From positions 310,001-374,000 of the forward strand of contig NZ_JALXXB010000002.1 of the NCBI RefSeq assembly GCF_025144225.1: 64,000 bases of DNA. The letters are read 5' to 3'. A program made the position numbers and the translations under genes. This DNA comes from Aestuariimicrobium sp. p3-SID1156 (GTDB taxonomy: Bacteria > Actinomycetota > Actinomycetes > Propionibacteriales > Propionibacteriaceae). Below the pieces are notes generated by a model that saw only the letters and a list, made by a program, of their open reading frames with translations, was not told the origin of the DNA and searched no databases. Below are positions 1 to 8,302 of this stretch, piece by piece (within the stretch, counting starts at the first letter, position 1; the number at the start of each line of letters is the position of its first letter).

Positions 1-636
1 GATCGGGGTGAAACCGTACTGGACCAGCGCGTTGGGGTGGCCGCAGAGCATCGCGGTGTGGTCCTCCGAACCACCGAAGGTACCCACCCCCCTCTCTCCC
101 GCGAGTCTCCCGAAGCTCATTCCGTTCTCGAAGCAGGCCAGATACCCGGCCAGGTCCTCGGGGCAGTGGATGTGCTCCTTCCACAGGGGGTGGTCGACAA
201 AGCCGTTGTACTCGGCCAGCGCGACACCGACGGAGACGATCAGGGCCGAGGAACTGCTCATCCCGCTGGCCAGCGGCAGGTCGGAATCGATGACGACCTC
301 GGCGGGTTCGAGCGGGCCGAAGTTGCTGGTGAGTCGGTCGGCGACGGCCTGAAGGTAGTTGCCCCAGTGGCCCGCCGCCAGCCCGTTGGACTTCCCCGGG
401 ATGATGGTCAGGTCCCCGGGCAGGGCGGAGGTGCGTGCCACCAGGCGAGGGCCGGTGCTGCGGGCGGCATCCCCGGGGAGGGGACGTACATGCGCCGTGA
501 CGCCCCGGTCGACGGCGGCCAGGAGGGAGCGCCCGCCTGCATAGTCGGTGTGCTTGCCGAGGACCTCGATGCGTCCGGGCGAGAACCACGCGTTCGGGGT
601 GTGCGCGTCGGAGGGAGGGGGAGCGGAGCCGCTCAC
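1..636 (-). CDS. Galactokinase-like GHMP sugar kinase (partial, C-terminus outside window)
   Basis: The first 212 residues of a GHMP-family sugar 1-kinase are visible; the rest lies beyond position 1. The N-terminal galactokinase signature is present as PGRIEVLGKHTDYAGG near residue 22, with Lys-His where most galactokinases have Glu-His. The GHMP ATP-binding glycine/serine loop reads LPLASGMSSSSAL near residue 120. The start is a GTG at 636-634 that overlaps the TGA of the upstream nucleotidyltransferase (GTGA), implying translational coupling. Its partner suggests the product is a sugar 1-phosphate that is then activated to a nucleotide sugar. The exact sugar cannot be read from the sequence; the altered signature makes galactose uncertain. 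Family assignment is firm, substrate is not. Confidence 0.8.
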   Translation of the reverse strand, partial: MSGSAPPPSDAHTPNAWFSPGRIEVLGKHTDYAGGRSLLAAVDRGVTAHVRPLPGDAARSTGPRLVARTSALPGDLTIIPGKSNGLAAGHWGNYLQAVADRLTSNFGPLEPAEVVIDSDLPLASGMSSSSALIVSVGVALAEYNGFVDHPLWKEHIHCPEDLAGYLACFENGMSFGRLAGERGVGTFGGSEDHTAMLCGHPNALVQYGFTPI

Positions 637-1451
637 AGGACCACGTCCTTGCCCTGCAGGCGCTCGGCAACCCCGGAGATGTCGTTGCGGTTGGACAGGT
701 CGAGGACGGGGGCCTTCACCGGCACCACCGTCACCGGCTCGCCGGCCGCGACGGCATCGCGCACGGCGTCCACCAGCTCGTACTCGCCACGGGCCGACAG
801 GCCGACGGTGCCACATGCCTCGACGATCGCGGGGGTGAGGAGCCAGCAGTTCATCGACAGCAGGGCGTCCTCGCCGAGGAAGGCCGCCATCTCGGGGCTG
901 GGCTTCTCGATGATCTCGCGCAGGTTGCCCTCGGGATCGGACTGCAGCAGGGCGAAAGCAGCGATGCGATCCGCGGCTATGTTGGACCCCTCCACCATGG
1001 CGTAGCGATCGAAACCGAGGGTGGCGGCTCCGGGCGCCTGGGCGAGTTGGGCCACGGCCTCGGCGGGGTAGTGGTTGTCGGAGTTGATCACCAGCACCCG
1101 GTCCTCGCCGGCGAACTCGTGCGCCGCGTATACGGCGTTGGCGGTGCCGAGGGGCTCGTCCTGGATGGCGTAGCTGATGGTGACGCGGGTGGTGTCGAGG
1201 CCGTCGTAGTAGTCCCGAATGATCTGGTGCTCAGGACCGATCACCAGGCAAACCTCGTCGTAGCCGGCGTCGGCGAGCTCTCCGAGGACATGGTCGAGGA
1301 AGGGACGACCGACCGAGATCATCGCCTTCACACCGGCCTCTGCGGCAGCCTGCTGGTCGGCGTCGAGGTGGAGGCCCTCAGCCTCCTTCCGCATCCGGGT
1401 TCCGAGGCCGCGGGCCATGATCACCGCGCGATGGGGGGCCGAATAGGTCAT
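633..1451 (-). CDS. Sugar-1-phosphate nucleotidyltransferase (NTP_transferase family)
   Basis: 272 residues with the nucleotidyltransferase fold: the N-terminal loop AVIMARGLGTRMRKE corresponds to the usual GGxGTRxxP..K nucleotide-binding motif but has Arg where the first of the two Gly normally sits. A later segment VINSDNHYP fits the metal-binding Asp region. The ATG at 1451 is preferred over the upstream GTG at 1487 because homology begins there and a -10 box lies 7 nt upstream, typical of a leaderless actinobacterial start. It overlaps the downstream GHMP kinase by 4 bp, so the pair probably phosphorylates a sugar and then converts it to a UDP- or GDP-sugar. Nucleotide and sugar specificity are unresolved. 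Confidence 0.8.
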   Translation of the reverse strand: MTYSAPHRAVIMARGLGTRMRKEAEGLHLDADQQAAAEAGVKAMISVGRPFLDHVLGELADAGYDEVCLVIGPEHQIIRDYYDGLDTTRVTISYAIQDEPLGTANAVYAAHEFAGEDRVLVINSDNHYPAEAVAQLAQAPGAATLGFDRYAMVEGSNIAADRIAAFALLQSDPEGNLREIIEKPSPEMAAFLGEDALLSMNCWLLTPAIVEACGTVGLSARGEYELVDAVRDAVAAGEPVTVVPVKAPVLDLSNRNDISGVAERLQGKDVVL

Positions 1452-1458
1452 GGTGGTG

Positions 1459-1464
1459 ATCCTA
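1459..1464 (-). promoter_or_regulatory. -10 box of leaderless promoter (nucleotidyltransferase)
   Basis: TAGGAT on the minus strand, 7 nt before the ATG at 1451; fits the TAnnnT-N6/7-start pattern seen at eleven genes in this window. No convincing -35 box. Confidence 0.45.
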
Positions 1465-1531
1465 GGGCTGGCGATGGGCGTGGACACGGCGGGGACCCGG
1501 GCAAGCCTGCATCGGGCGGGGAGGGGGCGGG

Positions 1532-2461
1532 TCAGCGCTCGAACTGGGGGTCGTCCAGCTCTACGCGGCGCTCGGCGTCCAGAAGGCCCTCATCCCCCTC
1601 CTCGTGGAGCTTTTCGGCCTCCTCGATCAGTTCCTCGTCTGCCTCGTCGGCGAAGTCGGTCTGGTGGGGGTAGACGTGCTTCTCGGGTTCGATCCAGTCC
1701 TTGTGCTCCCCCGGCGCTATCCACTCGCGTTTCTCGCCATCATCCTCGGGGGAGTTCTGACGGATCTGATCGGTGTCGGCGGCTGGGTTCTGGGCGTCGG
1801 GATTCTGGGGGAACTCGCTATTCGGGTGGTCCTCGAAGCTACGGTCGCGGGCCCCGGTGTCGCCGTGCGGGGTGTCGGCGTGCGGGGTGTCGGCGTGCGG
1901 GGTGTCGGCGTGCGGGGTGTCGGGGACGTTGGTGGTGTCCTCCTCATTGCCGCCGGCGACGTGAGCGTCGACCTGCTGCTCCGGATCGGCGGCGGCCGCC
2001 GTGGCGCCAGAGCGCGGGGCGTCCTGCTCGGGGTCGATGCCCGCGACGTGGTCGTCCACGGTCTCGGCGGGCTCCTGGGTGGCGTCTTCTGCTCCGGGCT
2101 CGTTCAACTCGGCCTCCTGTGGATGCTGGGTGGTCGACATCTTCTCTGGTTCGTCCTCCGTGCCGTAGTAGGCCTGGAGGTTGTCCTCCTCGGCGACGGT
2201 CATCGGCGCCTCCGGGTCGAGCTTGGGCGCATCCTTGATGACCGCGGCGGGGAAGGCCACGTGCAGCTTCTCCTCCTCCAGGCGGGCATCGACGAGGGGC
2301 ACGAAGCTCTCCTTCAGGCCGAACAGCCCTGTCCGCACGGTCACCCAACTCGGCTCGCCAGTCTCCTCGTCCAGGAACACCTGGCCGACCCCACCAACCT
2401 TCTCGCCCTCGCTGTCGAAGACGGTGGCGTCGTAGTAGTCGTCAAGGCTGTTCTCGCTCAT
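1532..2461 (-). CDS. PRC-barrel domain protein with acidic repeat tail
   Basis: 309 residues. The first ~115 residues form a PRC-barrel domain (SLDDYYDATVFDSEGEKVGG onward, then GEPSWVTVRTGLFG), a small beta-barrel found in photosynthetic reaction-centre H subunit and RimM. The rest is hydrophilic and acidic, with a run of DTPHA pentapeptides near residues 180-200 encoded by a 15-bp tandem repeat, and an acidic C-terminus rich in Glu/Asp. No signal peptide or membrane segment is seen. The ATG at 2461 was chosen because the domain begins there and a -10 box stands 7 nt before it. Single-gene unit. Actinobacterial PRC-barrel proteins of this kind have been linked to stress response, but a role here is not evident. 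Confidence 0.75.
   Translation of the reverse strand: MSENSLDDYYDATVFDSEGEKVGGVGQVFLDEETGEPSWVTVRTGLFGLKESFVPLVDARLEEEKLHVAFPAAVIKDAPKLDPEAPMTVAEEDNLQAYYGTEDEPEKMSTTQHPQEAELNEPGAEDATQEPAETVDDHVAGIDPEQDAPRSGATAAAADPEQQVDAHVAGGNEEDTTNVPDTPHADTPHADTPHADTPHGDTGARDRSFEDHPNSEFPQNPDAQNPAADTDQIRQNSPEDDGEKREWIAPGEHKDWIEPEKHVYPHQTDFADEADEELIEEAEKLHEEGDEGLLDAERRVELDDPQFER
1865..1924. repeat. 15-bp tandem repeat x4 inside the PRC-barrel gene
   Basis: Four consecutive copies of GTGCGGGGTGTCGGC (plus-strand sense; the last differs by one base). On the coding strand it gives the repeated DTPHA peptide. Length in multiples of three keeps the frame if copy number changes. Confidence 0.9.
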
Positions 2462-2468
2462 GGAAGAG

Positions 2469-2474
2469 ACGGTA
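2469..2474 (-). promoter_or_regulatory. -10 box of leaderless promoter (PRC-barrel gene)
   Basis: TACCGT on the minus strand, 7 nt upstream of the ATG at 2461. It lies just outside the palindromic repeat at 2488-2592. Confidence 0.4.
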
Positions 2475-2487
2475 CAGCTGCCCTGCA

Positions 2488-2592
2488 CGCGTTTGCTCGA
2501 CTTGTAGGCATCTGCCGTCGACATATCGGGAGCGAGGGCATGTCGGGCGGGCAAACGTGGGGTGGGCAGGGTCACTGCGGCGAGCAAACGCG
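2488..2592. repeat. Palindromic intergenic repeat, copy 1 (diverged)
   Basis: A 12-bp perfect outer inverted repeat, CGCGTTTGCTCG at 2488-2499 and its complement at 2581-2592, encloses a second right arm (GGGCGGGCAAACG, ~2545-2557) and a central GTCGACATATCGGGAGC region. Arms and centre resemble the copies at 46753-46822 and 47876-47945, though the central stem is degraded. It fills the gap between the 3' end of dhaM and the PRC-barrel gene. Confidence 0.65.
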
Positions 2593-2608
2593 AGAAGAAG
2601 GGGAGCCC

Positions 2609-4993
2609 TCAGGACTGGCGGACCGCCTGCTTGACCAGTCCCACCAGCGGGGGACGCACGCTCAGTTCCGTCACACCCATCTCCACCAGGGTGGCGGTCA
2701 TGTCCGTGCGGCTGGCGAGGTCACCACACACCGCCACGGGGACGCCCGGGAGCTGCTCGCAGGTCATCCGCATCAGCGCCAGCACAGCCTCCGAATCCGA
2801 CCTGGCGAGGTGTGAGACGGCACCATTGGTCCGGTCAGAGGCAGTCGTGTACTGGGTGAGGTCGTTGGTGCCGATGCTGACGAAGTCGGTCAGACCCTCG
2901 AAGTCCCCGGCCCTCAGGGCAGCGGCCGGAACCTCGACCATCATCCCGATCGGGAACGGCTCGCAACCGACCTCGTCGATGATCTCCAGGGCCACTGACC
3001 GTGCCCACCCCATCTCCTCGGGCTCGGTCACCATGGGAAACATCACGCGGACGGGATACTGCCTGGCCACCATCGCAATGCCGCGCAGCTGTTCGCGGAA
3101 GAACTCGGGCACGCGGCGCATCGTCCGCAGGCCGCGCTCGCCCAGGAAGGGGTTCAGCTCCTGTTCCTGGGGGAGGTAGGGCAGCGGCTTGTCCCCACCC
3201 ACATCCCAGGTTCGGATCGTGATCGGCCCGCCGCCAAAGGCGGCAGCGACCCGGCCCAGCACCTCAGCCTGCTCCGCCGCCGACGGCGCGTGGCTCCAGT
3301 CCCCGAAGAGCAGCTCGGTGCGCACCAGCCCTGACCCGTCGGCGCCACCCGCCGCGCCGCGCTCCGCGTCCTCCAGCGAACCGACATTCGCCTCGACCAT
3401 GATCAACTGTCCATTGGCCGTGTGCACACGCTCGTGGGCGCGCTCGGCCGCCTCACGATCAGCGGTCGCCCGCTCCCGGGCCCGCTCGGTGATCATGGTC
3501 AACGTCTGCTCATCGGGGGACGCCCAGAGTTCGCCGCTCACCGGGTCCAGTGCGACGGTCTCACCCTCGCTCCACTCGGCAGCCTCCTCACGTCCCGTGA
3601 GCACCGGAATGCCACGGCCGGTGGCGATGATCACGCCATGTCCGGTGGAGCCGCCCGTCGTCGTGACCACAGCCACACAAGTCGCCGGATCCAGTGCGGC
3701 AGCCGTCACCGCGTCGAGCTCGGGCGCCACCAGGATGTGTTCTGACTCGGGCGCACGCGCCTCAGGTTGGCCCACCAAACCGGCCAACAGCTGCCGGCGC
3801 AGGCTGCGGAGGTCCTGGGCGCGTTCGGCCTGGTAGGAGTCGGGCAGGGCTGCGAGCTCGTCGGCAACCCGTGTGAAGACGGTGTCCACGGCCTCGACAG
3901 CGCTCGCGCCCCCGTCGAGGGCAGCGTTCAGCTGTCCGCCCAGCTCAGGATCACTCAGCATCGTCGCCTGCATCCGCACGACGTCGTCCGTCGACATGAA
4001 GAGCTGCATCATCACCGCGTTGGTCACGTCGTCCAGGCGGGCAGCCTCGTCATCCGCGGGAACGTATCCCGACACGTCGACATCCAGACCGGTGATGTGG
4101 ACTGTGCCCACCACGACCTGCGTGCCGGTTCTGGGCAGGGGACTCATCAGCCCCGGGCCGCCGGTGGCATCCGCCACGACCGGGGCTGGGCCGGTTACGG
4201 CAGTCTCGACCTCCCCGAAGTTCTCGTCAGCCAGCCTCTGCAGTGCCTGGCGGGCCATCTCGGCGTCCGAGCCGGAGATCAGCGCCCGCAGTACCTGCCC
4301 CCGCCGCAACCCGAGGGTGGCCAGCTTCGACAGGCTGCTCCCGTTGACCGGCCCCGCGCCGGTGGACTGGTTGCTGACCTGTACCTCCGCGTCCAGCCCC
4401 CGCAGCGCACTGACGAAGGCCGCAGCGGGGCGCGCGTGGAGTCCGTGGGCACCGGTGAGGGTGGTTTCCCACACCAACGCTCCATCTCGGGGGATCCCTC
4501 CAGGGGGCGCCCCATCTGGAGCGCCATCGCCCGTGACCATCTCGTCGCGGGACTCGTGATCTGCTGCCGGAGCGGCAGCAGAGGGGGAGGGAGCCAACTG
4601 GGCCTGCTTGGCCTCGGCACCTGCCGCTGCCTCGCGCGCCACCGCGGCCAGGGGAGCGCCAGAGGCCGCCGTCACGACTGCCGCCACCACGCCCTCGACC
4701 AGCGGTGCCGGGCTCAGCAGCACACGCTCGGCGACCTCGGGGTCCAGGAACTCCAACGCCATCTCCGCACTCAAGATCGCGCTGCCCAGGTCCAACAGCA
4801 CCAGCACCCCCTCGGCCGAATCGACCTCGGTGATCGCCTCGGAGATCGCCATGGCATCGGTGCCGAAGGCGGTGCCGTCCTCGACCCCGGCCGCCACCGC
4901 GATGGGCGGCGACTCCGGGGTCATCTCACGGGCGAGCGCGACGGCCGCCTCCGCGAGCGGACGGCTGTGGGAGACGACGACGATGCCGATCAC
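2609..4993 (-). CDS. dhaM: DhaM: PTS phosphoryl carrier for dihydroxyacetone kinase (EIIA-HPr-EI fusion)
   Basis: 794 residues passing phosphate from PEP to the DhaL subunit of dihydroxyacetone kinase. Three phosphotransferase modules are visible: a DhaM-type EIIA domain (1-~130) with active His9 in VVSHSRPLAEA; an HPr domain (~175-260) with His186 in GAHGLHARPAAAF; and an enzyme I module (~285-794) with the phospho-His452 in TGGSTGHGVIIATGRG, where Gly replaces the usual Ser before His. Unlike the E. coli protein, which stops after a partial EI, this one keeps the whole PEP-binding barrel: GLVRTELLF, SIGTNDLTQYTTASDR and the catalytic Cys in VAVCGDLAS. A Pro/Ala/Asp linker (~120-170) separates EIIA and HPr. 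The GTG at 4993 is 13 nt after dhaL and matches the domain start. Confidence 0.92.
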   Translation of the reverse strand: MIGIVVVSHSRPLAEAAVALAREMTPESPPIAVAAGVEDGTAFGTDAMAISEAITEVDSAEGVLVLLDLGSAILSAEMALEFLDPEVAERVLLSPAPLVEGVVAAVVTAASGAPLAAVAREAAAGAEAKQAQLAPSPSAAAPAADHESRDEMVTGDGAPDGAPPGGIPRDGALVWETTLTGAHGLHARPAAAFVSALRGLDAEVQVSNQSTGAGPVNGSSLSKLATLGLRRGQVLRALISGSDAEMARQALQRLADENFGEVETAVTGPAPVVADATGGPGLMSPLPRTGTQVVVGTVHITGLDVDVSGYVPADDEAARLDDVTNAVMMQLFMSTDDVVRMQATMLSDPELGGQLNAALDGGASAVEAVDTVFTRVADELAALPDSYQAERAQDLRSLRRQLLAGLVGQPEARAPESEHILVAPELDAVTAAALDPATCVAVVTTTGGSTGHGVIIATGRGIPVLTGREEAAEWSEGETVALDPVSGELWASPDEQTLTMITERARERATADREAAERAHERVHTANGQLIMVEANVGSLEDAERGAAGGADGSGLVRTELLFGDWSHAPSAAEQAEVLGRVAAAFGGGPITIRTWDVGGDKPLPYLPQEQELNPFLGERGLRTMRRVPEFFREQLRGIAMVARQYPVRVMFPMVTEPEEMGWARSVALEIIDEVGCEPFPIGMMVEVPAAALRAGDFEGLTDFVSIGTNDLTQYTTASDRTNGAVSHLARSDSEAVLALMRMTCEQLPGVPVAVCGDLASRTDMTATLVEMGVTELSVRPPLVGLVKQAVRQS

Positions 4994-5006
4994 GGTGGCA
5001 TCCGAC

Positions 5007-5630
5007 TCAGGAGAGCGTGCGCGCCGCGCTCTGCAGCAGCAGCGTGACGCTGGTGGCACCGGGGTCGGCGACACCACGTGAACGCTCCCCGAGGTAGGAG
5101 GCGCGTCCCTTGGTTGCCAGCATGTCGACAGTCCCATCGCGACCCTGCTCGGCAGCAGAGACAGCGGACGCCAGCGCGTCGGCGACCGAGGCGTCCTGTG
5201 CCGCAGCTTCGCGAAGCGCCGCCACGGCAGGCGCGAGGGCGTCGATCATGGTCTTCTCGCCATCGGCGGCCTTGCCGCGGGCGCGAACGCCCTCCAGCCC
5301 GGCCGCGAAGGCGCTACCCAGCGCCTTCGCGGTGAGCTCACCGTCCTCACCGATGGACCCTGCGAACCGCAGGAAGAAGGTGCCATAGAGCGGTCCGGAG
5401 GCGCCGCCGACAGTGCTGACCAGGGTCATCCCGGCCTTCTTCAGCAGTGCAGCGGCATCAGGGAACTCGGCCGGGTCGAGGGCTGCGACGGCAGCCATCC
5501 CGCGATCCATGTTCGAACCGTGGTCGGAGTCACCGATCTGACGATCAAGGTCGGTGAGCACCTCCCGGTTCTCGTGGATGGTCTCGGCGTAGTCCTTCAA
5601 CCAGGCGGCAGCCGTGCTGGTGTCGAGCAT
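5007..5630 (-). CDS. dhaL: DhaL: dihydroxyacetone kinase, ADP-binding subunit
   Basis: 207 residues, the usual DhaL length. DhaL holds tightly bound ADP that is rephosphorylated by DhaM and donates phosphate to dihydroxyacetone on DhaK. The Mg-ADP binding Asp cluster is seen in DLDRQIGDSDHGSNMDRG near residues 27-45, and the nucleotide-binding loop in STVGGASGPLYGTFF near residue 72. It lies 3 nt after dhaK and 13 nt before dhaM, so the order dhaK-dhaL-dhaM is a single operon. The PEP-linked (not ATP-linked) form is supported by the adjacent dhaM and by DhaL being separate from DhaK. Confidence 0.95.
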   Translation of the reverse strand: MLDTSTAAAWLKDYAETIHENREVLTDLDRQIGDSDHGSNMDRGMAAVAALDPAEFPDAAALLKKAGMTLVSTVGGASGPLYGTFFLRFAGSIGEDGELTAKALGSAFAAGLEGVRARGKAADGEKTMIDALAPAVAALREAAAQDASVADALASAVSAAEQGRDGTVDMLATKGRASYLGERSRGVADPGATSVTLLLQSAARTLS

Positions 5631-5633
5631 TCC

Positions 5634-6626
5634 TCAGGCCCCCCAGCGCAGTCCGGCGGTGACGACGGGCGCATCCCACAGGCGCAGGATCTCCTCATCG
5701 GCCTTGAGGACGGTCAGCGAGCAGCCGGCCATCTCCAGCGAGGTGATGTAGTCGCCGACCAGCGAGCGGGCGACCTCGACCCCGGCATCGGTGAGCAACC
5801 GCTCCACCTCGCCGTACACGAGGTAGAGCTCGAGCAGCGGGGTGCCGCCCATGCCGTTGAGCATGACGATGGCGGGGGAATCGGTGAAGTCGAGGTCGGA
5901 GAGCACGGCCTCCACCAGCTGGGCGGCCACCTCGCGGGCCGATCCCATCGGGACGCGGGCGCGCCCGGGCTCGCCGTGGATGCCGATGCCCATTTCCATC
6001 TCGTCCTCGCCCAGCTCGAAGCTCGGCTTGCCGGCAGCCGGAACGGTGCAGGGTGTGAGTGCCATGCCCATCGAGCGACCCTGGCCGTTGACCTTCTTCG
6101 CCAGCGCCAGACAGGCGTCGAGGTCCTGGCCCTCCTCGGCGGCGGCGCCGACGATCTTCTCCAGCAGCACAGTGGTTCCCACTCCGCGGCGGCCGGCGGT
6201 GTAGAGGGAGTCCTTCACCGCGACGTCGTCGTCGACCACGATGGATTCCACGCGGATGCCGTCAGCCATCTCCGCGGCCATGTCGAAGTTCATGACGTCG
6301 CCGGTGTAGTTCTTCACGATGTGCAGTACCCCGGCGCCACCATCGACCGCCTGGGTCGCGGCCAACATCTGGTCGGGAACGGGGGAGGTGAAGACCTCTC
6401 CGGCGCAAGCAGCGTCCAGCATGCCCAGGCCGACGTAACCTCCGTGCATCGGCTCGTGTCCGGAACCTCCGCCGGAGATGAGGCCGACCTTGCCCTTGCG
6501 AGGGGCATCCTTGCGCAGGATCACGCGGTTCTCGTGGTCAACGCGAACCACGTCACCGTGGGCGGCCGCCATGCCCACGAGGGCCTCGGCCACGACATCG
6601 CCAGCATCATTGATGAGCTTCTTCAT
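5634..6626 (-). CDS. dhaK: DhaK: dihydroxyacetone kinase, substrate-binding subunit
   Basis: 330 residues. DhaK binds dihydroxyacetone covalently through a His hemiaminal; here the matching residue is in [13 protein letters not shown] near residue 220. Other conserved segments are the glycine-rich [20 protein letters not shown] near residue 48 and [16 protein letters not shown] near residue 105. The ATG at 6626 is preferred over an in-frame start at 6656 because homologues begin MKKLIND and a -10 box sits 7 nt upstream. First gene of the dhaKLM operon. No DhaR-type regulator or glycerol facilitator is adjacent; the next upstream gene encodes a glycerophosphodiesterase fusion, which may feed the same triose pool (inference). 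Confidence 0.95.
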   Translation of the reverse strand: MKKLINDAGDVVAEALVGMAAAHGDVVRVDHENRVILRKDAPRKGKVGLISGGGSGHEPMHGGYVGLGMLDAACAGEVFTSPVPDQMLAATQAVDGGAGVLHIVKNYTGDVMNFDMAAEMADGIRVESIVVDDDVAVKDSLYTAGRRGVGTTVLLEKIVGAAAEEGQDLDACLALAKKVNGQGRSMGMALTPCTVPAAGKPSFELGEDEMEMGIGIHGEPGRARVPMGSAREVAAQLVEAVLSDLDFTDSPAIVMLNGMGGTPLLELYLVYGEVERLLTDAGVEVARSLVGDYITSLEMAGCSLTVLKADEEILRLWDAPVVTAGLRWGA

Positions 6627-6633
6627 GCCCACC

Positions 6634-6639
6634 AAGATA
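6634..6639 (-). promoter_or_regulatory. -10 box of leaderless promoter (dhaK operon)
   Basis: TATCTT on the minus strand, 7 nt before the dhaK ATG at 6626. Supports the shorter start and transcription of dhaKLM from this point. Confidence 0.45.
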
Positions 6640-6689
6640 GACCCGGGCGGCGACAAAAGCGTCCTTCCCGGCGACCGAAGTCAGAACGC

Positions 6690-8279
6690 TCAGTACTGCT
6701 GCATCTCCGGCTTCCAGATGCGCCACAGCTTTTCCGCGACCCCCGGTGCGCAGACCATCATTCCGCCCCCGCTGGGGAACAGGTTGTCGTCACCGTCCTC
6801 GTTGAGGACACGTGCTCCGGCCTCGTGGGCAATCAGGACGCCGGCAAGGTGGTCGATGGGGTGGAAGTGGTGCACGAGGCCGCCGGCTGCGTCCCCGGAG
6901 GCCACCCGAGCCATCGTCAGCGTCCCCGAACCCATCACCCGGCTCGTACAGAACGACTCGCCCAGGCGTTCCATGAACTCGACCTGGCCATCCCAGAACT
7001 CATGTGCAGCCAGCTCGGTGAGAAAGACCTTGCCTTCCAGCGACGTCACGCCTCCCAGCTCCAGGGGGCGCCCATTGAGGGTGGCGCCCAGACCGCGTGC
7101 GGCCAGGTAGACCTCCTCGGTCCATGGCTGCGCGACGACGGCCACGACCGGCTGGCCGTCAATGGCCAGGGCCAGACTCATCGAGGTCCAGGGCAGGGTG
7201 TTGGCCAGGTTCGTGGTGCCATCCACTGGGTCCAGGTACCAGGTCGGACGTCCCTCGACGGCCTCGCCGCCGAACTCCTCACCGACGACGACGTGGTCGG
7301 GGAACTCGGCCGCGATCACGGCGCGGACATGCTCCTCGACGGCCTTGTCCACCGCAGTGACCACGTCGGCGCCGTGGGCCTTGCTCTCGATGTCCCCCAG
7401 TCGCGCGGTGCGGGTGTAGTGGATGGCCCAGTCGGCCAGGTCCCGAGCCACCCACAGCCAGCGGCCCAGGTCCTCTCCCAGCCCGAGCCTCGCCGCCAGC
7501 TGCGCGGGGTCGGCCCAGGCCATCGCCAGGGGGGAGTAGCCCTTGGTGGCCAGGGCGTGCAGGAGCCGGGGACGGTCGGTGGTGATGGCGTCCACCCCGG
7601 CGTCGATCGCCCAGCTCATCTCCTCGGCGGAGTTGACCGTCCAGGTCCCGACCTCGAAACCGGCTGCATGGACCTGCTCGATGAGGGAGGGGGTGAGCTG
7701 GCAGAACTCGATGTTGATTAGTCGGGCTCCCAGCTGGTGCCAGAGCGCGGCGTCGAACTCCCCGCCCTCGTGGCCACCCTGGATGATGGCCCGGTCGTCC
7801 AGCTCGCGGATGGCGCGGACGGCCTCGGTGGTCCCAGACCACTCGACCTGCAGGCGGGCATCCTTGACGGCGGGGTGGCGCCGGGCCTCCGTCCAGCCCG
7901 TAATGGCGTCCTGTTCGGTCACGGAGTCGATGACCAGCCGCGGGGGCGTCTCCTGCTCGGCGAGCAGGTCCAGCACCTGGGTGAGGGTGGGGATACGGGT
8001 ACCCCGCCCGCCAGCGGTCCCCAGTCCCTGCAGGGACGCAGCAGTCTGGGCAGCCACCGGTTCTGCCCGGCCCCACAGCCGCAGGGTGGTCGGGTCGTGG
8101 ATGACCATGCCCACGCCATCGGCGCTGGTCCGCACGTCGATCTCGATGCCGGTGGCCTGGGCCTCGACGGCGGCGGCGACGGCCGCGAGGGTGTTCTCGC
8201 GGGCAGCTTCGGAGTCGCCACGGTGGGCGATCACACGGACGGCGGTGGTGGGCTCGGGGACCCCGGCGTTGGCAGACAC
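6690..8279 (-). CDS. Glycerophosphodiester phosphodiesterase / inositol-monophosphatase-like fusion
   Basis: 529 residues with two catalytic domains. Residues ~14-250 are a GDPD TIM barrel: HRGD at 19-22, the EN pair in ARENT, EIDVR near 46 and the general acid-base His in VIHDP near 61, enough for glycerophosphodiester hydrolysis. Residues ~275-515 are an inositol-monophosphatase/HisN-type phosphatase: GEEF near 330, the metal-binding DPVDGTTN at 350-357, and the second metal motif as HPIDHLAG near 474, where the usual Trp before Asp is replaced. No signal peptide, so cytoplasmic. The GTG at 8279 has a -10 box 6 nt upstream. A joint role in recycling glycerophospho- and inositol-phosphate groups, for instance from phosphatidylinositol lipids, is inference. 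Confidence 0.85.
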   Translation of the reverse strand: MSANAGVPEPTTAVRVIAHRGDSEAARENTLAAVAAAVEAQATGIEIDVRTSADGVGMVIHDPTTLRLWGRAEPVAAQTAASLQGLGTAGGRGTRIPTLTQVLDLLAEQETPPRLVIDSVTEQDAITGWTEARRHPAVKDARLQVEWSGTTEAVRAIRELDDRAIIQGGHEGGEFDAALWHQLGARLINIEFCQLTPSLIEQVHAAGFEVGTWTVNSAEEMSWAIDAGVDAITTDRPRLLHALATKGYSPLAMAWADPAQLAARLGLGEDLGRWLWVARDLADWAIHYTRTARLGDIESKAHGADVVTAVDKAVEEHVRAVIAAEFPDHVVVGEEFGGEAVEGRPTWYLDPVDGTTNLANTLPWTSMSLALAIDGQPVVAVVAQPWTEEVYLAARGLGATLNGRPLELGGVTSLEGKVFLTELAAHEFWDGQVEFMERLGESFCTSRVMGSGTLTMARVASGDAAGGLVHHFHPIDHLAGVLIAHEAGARVLNEDGDDNLFPSGGGMMVCAPGVAEKLWRIWKPEMQQY

Positions 8280-8285
8280 GGCCTC

Positions 8286-8291
8286 ACCCTA
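8286..8291 (-). promoter_or_regulatory. -10 box of leaderless promoter (GDPD-phosphatase fusion)
   Basis: TAGGGT on the minus strand, 6 nt before the GTG at 8279. Confidence 0.4.
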
Positions 8292-8302
8292 CCGGCGCAG
8301 GG

